The notes: generated by a model from the letters alone, not told the origin. Positions 54,888-63,452 are shown, counted from the first letter of the stretch. The stretch: DNA of 64,000 nucleotides from Kingella pumchi (GCF_022288825.1 NZ_JAKOOW010000006.1:62812-126811); one strand, 5' to 3'. Numbers and translations: made by a program.

Positions 54888-55005
54888 GCTGCGCAAGTCC
54901 GCTACGCTACCCCCGCGCAGGCGAGAATCTTAGTGGCATCCCAGCAGCGGGTTGTTTTTTCAACCATTACCGCCTGCGCGGGGATAGCGTAGCGGACTGC
55001 GCAGC
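54888..55005. repeat. Long inverted repeat with ~35-bp arms
   Basis: The left arm (54888-54923) holds GCTGCGCAAGTCCGCTACGC and CCCGCGCAGGCG; the right arm (54971-55005) is nearly its reverse complement. The 47-bp centre is AT-richer. The left arm is framed by GTCATT and GAATCTT, the usual flanks of dRS3 elements. It is the main content of the first part of the 640-bp gap between bioB and menA. Confidence 0.65.
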
Positions 55006-55190
55006 CAATAACGGTACTTTTGCAACGGCATTTCTTCTTTTCAGGCTGCTTTGGCATTTGCCCGTTTGTTTTATCCCGCCCAAACAGCCGCCGTTTCGCG
55101 GCAGACGCGGACGGCGGCAGGTACAAACGCCTGCTTCCCAATCACAACCGGCTGCCGCGTAATTCCCTGCCCCGCGCTGGAGCGCCGTTT

Positions 55191-55256
55191 GTAGGTCGGG
55201 CATCAATGCCCGACAAGTTCCGTTCACAAAACGTCGGGCATCAATGCCCGACCTAC
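55191..55256. repeat. REPIN-like element, 66 bp, intergenic copy
   Basis: Starts GTAGGTCGGGCATCAATGCC and ends TCAATGCCCGACCTAC. Same length and ends as the element inside osmC at 3790-3855. Confidence 0.75.
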
Positions 55257-55287
55257 TGCCGGAAACCAAAAGGCAGCCTGAAAAACC

Positions 55288-55293
55288 TATAAT
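55288..55293 (+). promoter_or_regulatory. Candidate -10 box of menA
   Basis: A consensus TATAAT 35 bp before the ATG; no clear -35 box. Confidence 0.35.
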
Positions 55294-55328
55294 CCGCCTT
55301 TCCCGCTTTCAGGCTGCTTTTCCCGCTG

Positions 55329-56215
55329 ATGAAACAGTTCTTCCAACTGATACGCCCCCGCACCTTGCCGCTGGCGGTGTCGGTAACGCTCTGCGGCACC
55401 GCGCTGGCCGCCCGCCACGGCGCGCTGCGTGCCGATGTGTTTGCGCTGGCGCTGGCCACCACCCTGCTGCTGCAGATCCTGTCCAATCTCGCCAACGACT
55501 ACGGCGACGGCCAGCGCGGCACCGACCGTCTGCGCGCGCCCGACGCCCCGCCGCGCCTGTCCGCCGGCGGCGGCATCAGCCCGCAGCGCCTAAAACGCAT
55601 GATGGCCGCCACCGCCACAGCCACCGTGGTTTGCGGGCTGGCGCTGCTGTTTGCTGCCCTACCCGGCCGCTTTGCGCGGCTGGTTTTCGCCGCTCTCGGC
55701 GTTTTGGCGCTTGCCGCCGCACTCGGCTACACCCTCGGCCGCCGCGCCTACGGTTATCACGCTTTGGGAGAAGCCGCCGTTTGGCTCACCTTTGGTTTGC
55801 TCGGCATCGGCGGCCACTTTTACCTGCAAGCACAGGTGTGGGATGCCGCTGTGCTGCTGCCCGCCTGCGGCAGCGGCCTGCTCGCCGCCGCCGTGCTGCA
55901 CATCAACAATATCCGCGACATCCACAGCGACCGCGCCGCCGGCAAACGCACGCTGGCCAACCTGCTGGGCTTTGCCGCTGCCAAACAGCTGCACACCGCG
56001 CTGACCGCCGGCGGACTGCTGTGCTACGCCGCCTACGGCCTGCTCCACCCCCCGCCCTAGTCGCCTTTATCTGCCTGCCCGCCGCTCTGCCCCATCTTGC
56101 CCGCGTCCGCCGTGCTGCCGACTGCGCCGCCGCCGGCCGCGAACTCATCCCCGCCGTGCGCCTGCACACCCTCGCCAACCTCGGCCTGTCCGCGGGCTTG
56201 CTGTGGACGGCGTAA
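55329..56215 (+). pseudogene. menA: 1,4-dihydroxy-2-naphthoate polyprenyltransferase, frameshifted in a C6 tract
   Basis: A UbiA-type prenyltransferase of menaquinone synthesis. The two prenyl-diphosphate motifs are visible as NLANDYGDGQRGTD and LHINNIRDIHSDRAAGKRT, with about eight hydrophobic helices. The first frame stops at 56060 after 243 residues. The missing C-terminal helices are encoded in the next frame up to 56215 (LVAFICLPAALPHLARV, LHTLANLGLSAGLLWTA). A run of six C at 56048-56053 marks the switch: a seventh C would restore a 295-residue protein, the normal size. It could be a real mutation, a phase-variable tract or a sequencing error. Confidence 0.85.
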
Positions 56216-56246
56216 CCCGCCGCAGGCAGCCTGAAAGCCATCAGCC

Positions 56247-56922
56247 ATGACCAAACTCCACCTGCCTCACTGGCACCGCCCCGAAGACCTAAGCCCCATC
56301 CTGCTCGGCCTGCCCGAAAACAGGCGCAACCGCGCCCCATACCTGCTGGCGCAGCAGTTTGACTACGACCGCAACCCCCACCAACCCGCCGCCCCCATCC
56401 TGCTTGCCGCCCTGCGCCTGCTTTAGGGTCTGTTTGCATTTGGTGTTACGGCGGCTTTTTCGCCAGAAAGCAGCATCTGCTGCGTTGCAAATCCTCGCCA
56501 GGTGTTCAACCTTGCTGCGGTTTGCGCCTTGCATCTGCCGCTTTCTGACGCAAAATCCGCTTCGCAAACCAAATACAAACAGCCCCTAAGCTATCCGCAT
56601 TTTCAGGCGCTGGAAAACATCAAAGAATGGCTGGCCGAAACGCTGTACAGCGACGCGGCGCACTGGATTGCCCTGCAAAACGACATCCTGCAGCTGGCAG
56701 ACGCGCTCCACCCCGAAACCTGCCGCACCTACGGCGACTTCGGCGGCATGAACCACAGCGCCCAAACCCTGCAGCCTTTCGTCGAAAAACTCTTCGCCCG
56801 CCGCACCCGCCGCCCTAGGCATCGCCCGCGACTACCTGTATTGGAATGACGAGCTGTGCCGACTGCGCCCCGATTGGCAGCAATGGCTTAACCAACAAAC
56901 CGCTCAAAGCCACGCCCGATAG
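56247..56922 (+). pseudogene. Hypothetical gene disrupted by a MITE-like element and a frameshift
   Basis: The first part (MTKLHLPHWHRPEDLSPILL to LAALRLL) ends at a TAG supplied by an inserted element. After the element the same frame continues with SYPHFQALENIKEWLAETLY and FVEKLFARRTRR; then a one-base slip near 56805-56812 moves the reading to ALGIARDYLYWNDELCRLRP and the natural stop at 56922. Removing 56424-56588 (165 bp) joins LRLL to SYPH in frame. The protein is not recognised; it would have about 170 residues. It begins 31 bp after menA. Confidence 0.75.
56424..56588. mobile_element. MITE-like element
   Basis: Terminal inverted repeats of 18 bp, GGGTCTGTTTGCATTTGG and CCAAATACAAACAGCCCC (two mismatches), lie at 56426-56443 and 56569-56586, and both ends are bordered by TA. 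There is no transposase inside. TA borders are typical of elements moved by IS630/Tc1-type transposases; the assignment to that group is my inference. Confidence 0.7.
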
Positions 56923-56951
56923 GCAGCCTGAAACGCATCGGGCTGCCGTTT

Positions 56952-57096
56952 CCCTCCTCCGCTCGCGGGGGAGAGCTAGGGTGGGGGCGGTGACCGCTGC
57001 GAAAACTTTGACGGTACGACAGCGACAACCAAAGCAGTTCTGCGAACTGCCACCCCCACCCCGACCCTCCCCCGCGCTTAGGGCGCAGGGGAGGGA
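56952..57096. repeat. GC-rich palindromic element, copy 2 (inverted)
   Basis: The reverse complement of the element at 53396-53532, sharing CGCAGGGGAGGGA at one end and GTTCTGCGAAC with CCACCCCCACCCCGACCCTC inside; the central ~40 bp differ. It occupies the middle of the 327-bp gap before yeiH, where no gene is supported. Confidence 0.7.
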
Positions 57097-57211
57097 GTTG
57101 GGCGCGCAGCTGTCCTACGCAAACACAAAAAGCAGCCTGAAAGTCCATCAGCATTTGCGTAGCGCCCGATTGTTTGCGCCGATACACGGTGCTGCCGCCT
57201 ACCGCTAGCCG

Positions 57212-57217
57212 TATAAT
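57212..57217 (+). promoter_or_regulatory. Candidate -10 box of yeiH
   Basis: A consensus TATAAT 33 bp before the ATG; no clear -35 box. Confidence 0.35.
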
Positions 57218-57249
57218 TAAGGCATAACAAAAACACCCAAGAGAACACT

Positions 57250-58122
57250 ATGCTGCCCCTTTCCCGTTTGTGGCAACTGATTCCGCCGACGCTGGCGGCG
57301 GTGCTGTGCATGTATCTGGCCGCGCTGCCGCCGCTGGCGCAAAACGGCATCAGCCCGCTGACGCTGGCGATTGTGCTGGGCATGGCGCTGGGCAACAGCG
57401 TGGCGGCGCCGCATCTGCCGCGCATTGCCGAAGGCATTGCGTTTAGCAAGGGGCGGCTGCTGCGTCTGGGGATTGTGCTTTACGGTTTCAAAATCACTTG
57501 GGCGCAGCTGGCCTTTGCCGGCTGGCCGGCGCTGTTTGCCGATGTGGGCGTGGTCTGCGGCACCTTTGCGCTGGCGCTGTGGCTGGGGCGGCGGCTGGGG
57601 ATGGAGCGCGACACGGCGGCGCTGGTGGGCGCAGGCAGCGCAATTTGCGGCGCGGCGGCGGTGCTGGCGGCGCAGCCGGTACTCAAAGCCAAAGAAGCCG
57701 ATGTCGGCGTGGCGGTGGCGACGGTGGTGGTGTTCGGCACGCTGGCGATGTTTGTTTATCCGCTGCTGGCGGCGCTGCTGCTGCCGTCGGTGGCAGACGC
57801 CGACGCCTGCTTCGGCTGGGGCATCTACACCGGCGCCAGCGTGCACGAAGTGGCGCAGGTGGCCGATGTGGCGGTGATTACCAAAATGATCCGCGTGCTG
57901 CTGCTGGCGCCGTTTCTGCTGGCGCTGCCGTGGCTGATGCGCCGTTTCGGCGGCGGCGCGCCAGCGGCACAAAAAGGGGCGCCGGCGCTGCCGTGGTTTG
58001 CGCTCGGCTTTCTCGGCGCGGTAGCCGCCAACAGCCCGCTGCTGCTGGCAGGCATGCTGGCGCTGTGGCTACTGCTGGGCGGCGGCACGCTATCGTATCT
58101 GGCGCTGCGGCTGTTTGCTTGA
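57250..58122 (+). CDS. YeiH/UPF0324-family membrane protein, shortened
   Basis: A 290-residue protein with about eight or nine hydrophobic helices. The signature of the family, thought to export sulfate or sulfonates, is clear: GISPLTLAIVLGMALGN, LRLGIVLYGFKITWAQLA, ALVGAGSAICGAAAVLA and GASVHEVAQVADVAVITKMI. Family members usually have about 340 residues. Here PWFALGFLGAVAANSP runs directly into LLLAGMLALWLLLGGG, so the usual penultimate helix and loop seem to be deleted in frame. It may still insert in the membrane; activity is uncertain. Confidence 0.83.
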   Translation: MLPLSRLWQLIPPTLAAVLCMYLAALPPLAQNGISPLTLAIVLGMALGNSVAAPHLPRIAEGIAFSKGRLLRLGIVLYGFKITWAQLAFAGWPALFADVGVVCGTFALALWLGRRLGMERDTAALVGAGSAICGAAAVLAAQPVLKAKEADVGVAVATVVVFGTLAMFVYPLLAALLLPSVADADACFGWGIYTGASVHEVAQVADVAVITKMIRVLLLAPFLLALPWLMRRFGGGAPAAQKGAPALPWFALGFLGAVAANSPLLLAGMLALWLLLGGGTLSYLALRLFA

Positions 58123-58168
58123 ACAGGCAGCCTGAAAGGCTTTGCCCCATTCCTTGAAGCAAGTTGCA

Positions 58169-58255
58169 TAGGTCGGATTCTCGAATCCGACAGCCGGCCG
58201 CAAGGGCGGCATTTGGGCGGGAACGGGAAATGTCGGATACAAGTATCCGACCTAC
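58169..58255. repeat. REPIN-like element, 87 bp, left of the orphan gene
   Basis: Starts TAGGTCGGATTCTCGAATCC and ends GATACAAGTATCCGACCTAC, two small hairpins facing each other around a GC-rich middle. A direct copy of the same length lies at 58709-58795. Confidence 0.75.
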
Positions 58256-58302
58256 GCGGCCGTATTTAAAGCGTTGGCACAAATATCTGTTGCGAGATAA
58301 AA

Positions 58303-58662
58303 ATGGGCAAAAACATTTTCTTCAGCGTGGGACATCCGAATCAGGATTACGGCATTCTCGGAGAATACATTAACAGCAGCGCTTGGGAATGCATCGGGGA
58401 ACTGCTGGATTGGGCGTTGCTGGCCAAACATCCCAAACTTCATGAAATGATTAAAGAAGAATCTTACTTACTGGGGTTTTATTCCTTTACCGAACTGGAT
58501 AAAGAGCAATTTAATGTGGTTGTCTGGGAAGTTAGGGCACTGGTTGCCAACTTGGAACATCCCAGTGATTTGGAAAAAAACTGCATATCCGCTTGGAATG
58601 AATACGTTGAGCCTTTTTTAGCGGCTGATTCCCGCTACGAAGCGGAACCGCCGTTTGGATAA
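58303..58662 (+). CDS. Small orphan protein between REPIN-like repeats
   Basis: A 119-residue acidic cytoplasmic protein with no signal peptide or membrane helix. Its base composition is visibly more AT-rich than the flanking genes. Notable segments are MGKNIFFSVGHPNQDYGILG, CIGELLDWALLAKHPKLHEM and FNVVVWEVRALVANLE. Size, acidity and isolation resemble immunity proteins of polymorphic toxins, but no toxin gene is near and I do not recognise the family. GAGATAAAA precedes the ATG. Confidence 0.7.
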   Translation: MGKNIFFSVGHPNQDYGILGEYINSSAWECIGELLDWALLAKHPKLHEMIKEESYLLGFYSFTELDKEQFNVVVWEVRALVANLEHPSDLEKNCISAWNEYVEPFLAADSRYEAEPPFG

Positions 58663-58708
58663 ACACACCGGCTGCTGCATAGCGGTTTTAACGGCACAAA
58701 GGCAGCAC

Positions 58709-58795
58709 GTAGGTCGGATTCTCGAATCCGACGGCCGGCCGTAAGGGCGGCATTCAGGCGGAACGAGAAATGTCGGATACAAGTATCCAACCTAC
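58709..58795. repeat. REPIN-like element, 87 bp, right of the orphan gene
   Basis: Starts GTAGGTCGGATTCTCGAATC and ends GATACAAGTATCCAACCTAC; direct repeat of 58169-58255 with a few changes. Confidence 0.75.
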
Positions 58796-58798
58796 GCG

Positions 58799-58821
58799 GT
58801 AGGGTGCCACACCGCGCACCC
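58799..58821. repeat. Single REP of the GTAGGGTGC class
   Basis: GTAGGGTGC and GCGCACCC with a short loop. It abuts the 87-bp element and looks like half of the element at 21371-21435. Confidence 0.5.
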
Positions 58822-58867
58822 AAAGCAGCCTGAAAAACGGGAATTCCGTTTTTCAGGCTGCTTTGGG
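58819..58867. terminator. DUS-pair terminator of argS
   Basis: A perfect long palindrome: CCAAAGCAGCCTGAAAAACG opposite CGTTTTTCAGGCTGCTTTGG. It lies about 100 bp after the argS stop in the 302-bp gap, which also holds the REPIN-like repeat. Confidence 0.65.
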
Positions 58868-58964
58868 TTTGGCCAAAACCGTTTGCGCGTCCGATACCGG
58901 CAGGCCGATAAAAGGCGCCGCGGCCTGTAAATGCGGCGGCGCCGTTTTCAGGCTGCCTGCTGCT

Positions 58965-60674
58965 TTACATCACGTCCAAAACTTCGATGCCCAAGAGTTC
59001 CAAGCCCTGCTTCAGCACCCGGCCGGCGAGCTCGGCCAGGCGCAGGCGGCTGTTGCGCCGGGGGGCGTCGGCTTTGAGTATCGGGCAGGCTTCGTAGAAG
59101 CGGGAAAACAGGGTGGCGGTTTGGTAGAGATAGGCGGCCAGATGGTGCGGCTGGGCGCTGTCGGCGGCGGCTTCGAGTACGTCGCCAAAGCGCAGCAGCT
59201 CGAAGGCAAGCTGTTTTTCGGCGGCTTCTTCCAGCACGATATGGGCATCGTGCTGCCAATCGCCTGCTTTGCGCAGCAGGCTTTGCACGCGGGTATAGGC
59301 GTATTGCAGGTAGGGGGCGGTATTGCCTTCAAACGAGAGCATGGCGTCCCAGTCGAAAACGTAGTCGCTGTTGCGGTTTTTGCTCAAGTCGGCGTATTTG
59401 ACGGCGCCGATACCGACGGCGCGGCCGACTGCAGCGGCATCGGCTTCGGGGTTTTTCTGTTTGACCAGCGCGGCGGCGCGTTCGACGGCTTCATCGAGCA
59501 GATCGACCAGTTTCACGGTGTCGCCGGAGCGGGTTTTGAAGGGGCGACCGTCTTTGCCCATCATGGTGCCGAAGGCGATGTGCTCGGCGCGGACGTTTTC
59601 AGGCAGCCAGCCGGCGCGGCGGGCAACGGTAAACAGCTGCTCGAAATGCAGGCTCTGGCGTTTGTCCACCACATACAGCAGGCGCTCGGCGCCGAGCGTG
59701 CCGACGCGGTAGCGGATGCAGGCGAGATCGGTGCTGGAATAGAGAAAGCCGCCGCCCTGTTTTTGCACGATAAAGGCGGCCGGCTCGCCTTCTTTGTTTT
59801 TGAATTCTTCGAGAAAGACGACTTTGGCGCCGTCGTCGTCCACCGCCAGTTTTTGCGCGGACAATTCGTCCACCACCGGCTGCAAATCGGGGTTGTAGAA
59901 CGATTCGCCGCGCACGTCTTCAGGCTGCAGCAGCAGGCCAAGCGTTTGGTAAACCGCCTGCGCGTGGCCGAGCGAAATCTCGACAAACTGTTTCCACAGC
60001 GCCAACACGTTTGCATCGCCGCCCTGCAGCTTAACGACATAATCGCGGGCGGTATCGGCAAAGGCGGCGTCTTCGTCAAAACGCACTTTGGCGGCGCGGT
60101 AAAACTGCTCCAAATCGGAAAGTTCAAACGCGGCATTGTCTTTTTGCTGCTCGACCAGATAGGCCACCAGCATGCCGAACTGGGTGCCCCAGTCGCCCAC
60201 GTGGTTTTGGCGGATCACGCGGTGGCCGAGAAAGCCGAGCAATCGGGCGATGCTGTCGCCGATAATGCTCGAGCGCAGATGGCCGACGTGCATTTCTTTG
60301 GCAAGATTGGGCGACGAATAGTCAATCACCACGGTTTGCGGTGCGTCGGTTTGATCGACGCCGCAGCGCTCGCCGTTGAGCGCGGCTTCGACCTGCTGCG
60401 CAAGAAATCCGGCATTCAGGCGCAGATTGATAAAGCCGGGGCCGGCCACTTCGGCGCTGTCGATTTTCAGGCTGCCTGAGAGCGCATCGGCCACCTTTTG
60501 CGCCAGCTCGCGCGGGTTTTGCTTCAGCGCTTTGGCGGCGCCCATCACGCCGTTGATTTGGAAATCGCCGAACTCGGGGCTTTTGGCCGGCTGCAAAACA
60601 ATCGGGCTGCCGCCGATGCCGGCCTGCTTAAAGGCGGCTTCGACTTCTGCGGCAACGGTTTGGTGTAATTTCAT
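58965..60674 (-). CDS. argS: Arginyl-tRNA synthetase
   Basis: A 569-residue class I aminoacyl-tRNA synthetase. The N-terminal ArgS-specific domain begins MKLHQTVAAEVEAAFKQAG. The HIGH-like motif is LAKEMHVGHLRSSIIGD near residue 128. The arginine pocket region includes HVGDWGTQFGMLVAYL, and the C-terminal anticodon-binding domain ends RLAELAGRVLKQGLELLGIE. The total length is close to the usual 570-580 residues. Confidence 0.97.
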   Translation of the reverse strand: MKLHQTVAAEVEAAFKQAGIGGSPIVLQPAKSPEFGDFQINGVMGAAKALKQNPRELAQKVADALSGSLKIDSAEVAGPGFINLRLNAGFLAQQVEAALNGERCGVDQTDAPQTVVIDYSSPNLAKEMHVGHLRSSIIGDSIARLLGFLGHRVIRQNHVGDWGTQFGMLVAYLVEQQKDNAAFELSDLEQFYRAAKVRFDEDAAFADTARDYVVKLQGGDANVLALWKQFVEISLGHAQAVYQTLGLLLQPEDVRGESFYNPDLQPVVDELSAQKLAVDDDGAKVVFLEEFKNKEGEPAAFIVQKQGGGFLYSSTDLACIRYRVGTLGAERLLYVVDKRQSLHFEQLFTVARRAGWLPENVRAEHIAFGTMMGKDGRPFKTRSGDTVKLVDLLDEAVERAAALVKQKNPEADAAAVGRAVGIGAVKYADLSKNRNSDYVFDWDAMLSFEGNTAPYLQYAYTRVQSLLRKAGDWQHDAHIVLEEAAEKQLAFELLRFGDVLEAAADSAQPHHLAAYLYQTATLFSRFYEACPILKADAPRRNSRLRLAELAGRVLKQGLELLGIEVLDVM

Positions 60675-60734
60675 GGTATCGCTTTCCGAAGTTCAGGCAG
60701 CCTGAAAAGACTGCCTGCGGGGTCAAAACGGTTT

Positions 60735-62141
60735 TCAGGCTGCCGCGCGCTCGCGCAGAAACTGCATCAGCAGCGGCACGGGGCGGCCGGTGGCGCCTTT
60801 TTCCTTGCCGGATTTCCACGCGGTGCCGGCGATGTCCAGATGCGCCCAGTGGTAGTTTTGGGCGAAATGCGCCAGGAAGGTGGCGGCGGTAATGGTGCCG
60901 GCGGGGCGGCCGCCGATGTTTTGCAGGTCGGCAAAATTGGATTTGAGCTGTTCTTTGTATTCGGCAAACAGCGGCAGCTGCCAAACTTTGTCGTTGCAGT
61001 TTTTGGCGGCGGCGGCCAGGCTGTCGGCCAGCGGCTGGTGGTTGGCCATCAAGCCGCTGGCGATGTGGCCGAGCGCGATGATGCAGGCGCCGGTGAGGGT
61101 GGCAACATCAATCACAGCGGCGGGCTGGAACTGCTCGCTGTAAGTGAGCGCGTCGCACAGCACCAAGCGGCCTTCGGCATCGGTATTGAGGTTTTCGACG
61201 GTGGTGCCGTTCATAGTGGCAACGATGTCGCCGGGCTTGCACGAGCCGCCGTCGGGCATGTTTTCGCAGGTGGCGACCACCGCGCGCAGGTTAATCGGCA
61301 GCCGCGCTTTGGCGGCGGCAACGAAAGTGCCGATTACGCTGGCGGCGCCGCACATATCGTATTTCATCTCGTCCATGCCTTCGCCGGGTTTGAGCGAGAT
61401 GCCGCCGCTGTCGAAGGTTAAGCCTTTGCCCACCAGCACCACCGGTGCTTCTTCGGCATTTGCCGCGCCCTGCCAGCTCAGTTCCAAGAGTTTTGGCTCC
61501 TGCACGCTGCCTTTGGCCACCGACCAAAACGACGGCATGTTTTCGCGGATGTAGTCGCCACCGAGAATTTTTGCCGAAGCGCCAAACTGCTCGGCTTCGG
61601 TCTTACCGCGCTCGGCCAGATAAGTGGGCGTGCAGACGTTGGGCGGCATATTGCCGAGGTCTTTGCACAGGTTGATACCGTACAGCAGCGCGTCGGCTTC
61701 GCCCAAAGCAGCCTGAAGCGCGGCGGTGTCGGCGTGGACAAACTCGGCTTCAGCAAGCGCGGCGGGCTGTTTTTCGGCTTTGAAATGGTCGAAACGGTAA
61801 ACCGCTTCGCCCAGCGCCAGCAGCAGCGCGGCGGCGGCGCGGGCGGCGGCGGCGGCATCCAGCGCGCCCAAGTCGATGCTCAGCGCGTCCTGTTTCTGCG
61901 CCCAGGCGGCGGCTTCTTTGGCGCCTTTTTGCAGGGTTTCGATATTGTCGTCGGCCAAGCGCAGCAGCGCGGCGGCTTTCAGGCTGCCTGAAAGCGCGAT
62001 TTGGGCAGCGGCAAAACTGGTTTTGTCGTCGAGTTTCGCCGCCAGCAGCGCGGCGGTTTCACCGGCGGCGAGGCGTGCCGGGGTGCAGACGGACAGTTGT
62101 GCCGCATCGGCGCGGCTGTGGCTGGCAACGGTAAATCGCAT
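60735..62141 (-). CDS. pepA: Leucyl aminopeptidase
   Basis: A 468-residue cytosolic M17 aminopeptidase with two zinc or manganese ions. The signature NTDAEGRLVLCDAL is at about residue 320, and the lysine and aspartate ligands lie in LVGKGLTFDSGGISLKPGEG and MKYDMCGAASVIG. The substrate-binding C terminus shows DIAGTAWKSGKEKGATGRPV. The ATG at 62141 has GGAGAA upstream. It precedes argS by 60 bp on the same strand, with DUS copies between. Confidence 0.95.
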   Translation of the reverse strand: MRFTVASHSRADAAQLSVCTPARLAAGETAALLAAKLDDKTSFAAAQIALSGSLKAAALLRLADDNIETLQKGAKEAAAWAQKQDALSIDLGALDAAAAARAAAALLLALGEAVYRFDHFKAEKQPAALAEAEFVHADTAALQAALGEADALLYGINLCKDLGNMPPNVCTPTYLAERGKTEAEQFGASAKILGGDYIRENMPSFWSVAKGSVQEPKLLELSWQGAANAEEAPVVLVGKGLTFDSGGISLKPGEGMDEMKYDMCGAASVIGTFVAAAKARLPINLRAVVATCENMPDGGSCKPGDIVATMNGTTVENLNTDAEGRLVLCDALTYSEQFQPAAVIDVATLTGACIIALGHIASGLMANHQPLADSLAAAAKNCNDKVWQLPLFAEYKEQLKSNFADLQNIGGRPAGTITAATFLAHFAQNYHWAHLDIAGTAWKSGKEKGATGRPVPLLMQFLRERAAA

Positions 62142-62430
62142 TGTTCTTCTCCGGATAAAAGGCGCGTCGGCGCAAAAGGCGTGCATTTTATAGCGGATGA
62201 TTCGATTATTCCATACGCGGCGCAGGCAGCCTGAAAAGCGCCGGGCAAAGGTGCGGTTTCAGGCTGCCGGCAAAGGGCGCCCGGCAGCGAAAGGTTTTCA
62301 TTTCCGAGTACGGCGTGGTATGGTTACGCCCTTTTAAACCCGTGCCGCCGCGTTGCCGCTTCGTGCCAAGCCCGTTTGGCGCTTTCAGGCAGCCTGAAAG
62401 CCGCGCCGGCCGTTTTTCGGAGTAAGCCAC

Positions 62431-63396
62431 ATGAAAAAATCCCTAACCGCCCTGCTGTGCGCCGCCGCCCTGGCCGCCTGCGGCCAACAACAGCCGGCCG
62501 ACAATGCCGCTTCCGGCACTACCACCGCCGCATCGCTGCCGGCAGCGGCCGCCGGCATGGTCAATATCGACACCAACCGCGGCCCCGCCCAAGTGCCGCT
62601 CAAACCCGAGCGGGTGGCGGTTTACGACTGGGGCGTGCTCGACACCCTGGGCGAATTGGGCGTGGAAGTCGGCGCCAGCACCGAAGAAACCAGCATCGAA
62701 TACCTGCGCGACACGGTGGCCAAAGCCAAGCACGTCGGCACGTTGTTTGAGCCGAACTACGAAGCGCTCAACGAATACCAGCCGCAGCTGATTATCACCG
62801 GCGCCCGCACCGCCAAAGCCTTCGACCAGCTCAGCCAGATCGCGCCCACCATCGAAATGACGGTGGACAACACCGATGCCGTTGCCAGTGCCAAACAGCG
62901 CATCGCCGCGCTGGGCACGGTTTTCGGCAAGGAAGCCGAAGCCAAAGCACTGGAAGAGAAGCTCGACAAGGCCTTCGCCGATGCCAAAGCCGCCGCGCAG
63001 GGCAAGGGCAAAGCGCTGGTCATCCAAGTGAGCGGCGGCAAACTCTCGGCCTACGGCGCCAACTCGCGGCTGGGCGGCTGGCTGCATAAAGACATCGGCG
63101 TCGAGCCGGTCGATACCGCCATCAAAGAAGGCAGCCACGGCCAGCCGGTTTCGTTTGAATACATCAAAGAGAAAAATCCCGACTGGCTGTTTGTGCTCGA
63201 CCGCACTTCCGCCATCGGCGAGAAAGGCGAAGCCGCCAAAGACGTGCTTAACAACCCGCTGGTGGCCGAAACCACCGCGTGGAAAAAAGGCCAGGTGGTT
63301 TACATCCAGCCTGCCGCCTACCTTTCCGCCGGCGGTGCCCGCCAGCTGATCAACAGCGCCAAACAGGCGCAGGAAGCGTTTGAAAAAGCAAAATAA
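62431..63396 (+). CDS. fetB: Ferric-siderophore ABC transporter substrate-binding lipoprotein, FetB-like
   Basis: A 321-residue periplasmic lipoprotein of the FatB/VctP/FetB type, which binds ferric catecholate siderophores. The lipobox is LAAC in MKKSLTALLCAAALAACGQQ. Family segments are RVAVYDWGVLDTLGELGVEV, LIITGARTAKAFDQLSQIAPT, KALVIQVSGGKLSAYGANSR and NPDWLFVLDRTSAIGEKGE. In Neisseria fetB lies near the receptor gene fetA, which is not in the window. A DUS-pair terminator follows. Confidence 0.88.
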   Translation: MKKSLTALLCAAALAACGQQQPADNAASGTTTAASLPAAAAGMVNIDTNRGPAQVPLKPERVAVYDWGVLDTLGELGVEVGASTEETSIEYLRDTVAKAKHVGTLFEPNYEALNEYQPQLIITGARTAKAFDQLSQIAPTIEMTVDNTDAVASAKQRIAALGTVFGKEAEAKALEEKLDKAFADAKAAAQGKGKALVIQVSGGKLSAYGANSRLGGWLHKDIGVEPVDTAIKEGSHGQPVSFEYIKEKNPDWLFVLDRTSAIGEKGEAAKDVLNNPLVAETTAWKKGQVVYIQPAAYLSAGGARQLINSAKQAQEAFEKAK

Positions 63397-63406
63397 GCCG
63401 CCACGC

Positions 63407-63452
63407 AAAAGCAGCCTGAAAACCGCATATCCGGTTTTCAGGCTGCTTTTTT
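63407..63452 (+). terminator. DUS-pair terminator of fetB
   Basis: AAAAGCAGCCTGAAAACCG and CGGTTTTCAGGCTGCTTTTTT form a 19-bp stem with a 6-base loop, directly after the stop. Confidence 0.85.

Noticed and set aside
53372..55162. A 596-codon plus-strand frame across the repeat element and bioB
   Set aside because: It translates repeats and the antisense of bioB; no family motif.
58863..60479. A 538-codon open frame opposite argS, and similar frames opposite topA (5304-6296), secA (19402-20766) and glmU (32169-33851)
   Set aside because: Each is covered by an essential, motif-complete gene on the other strand.
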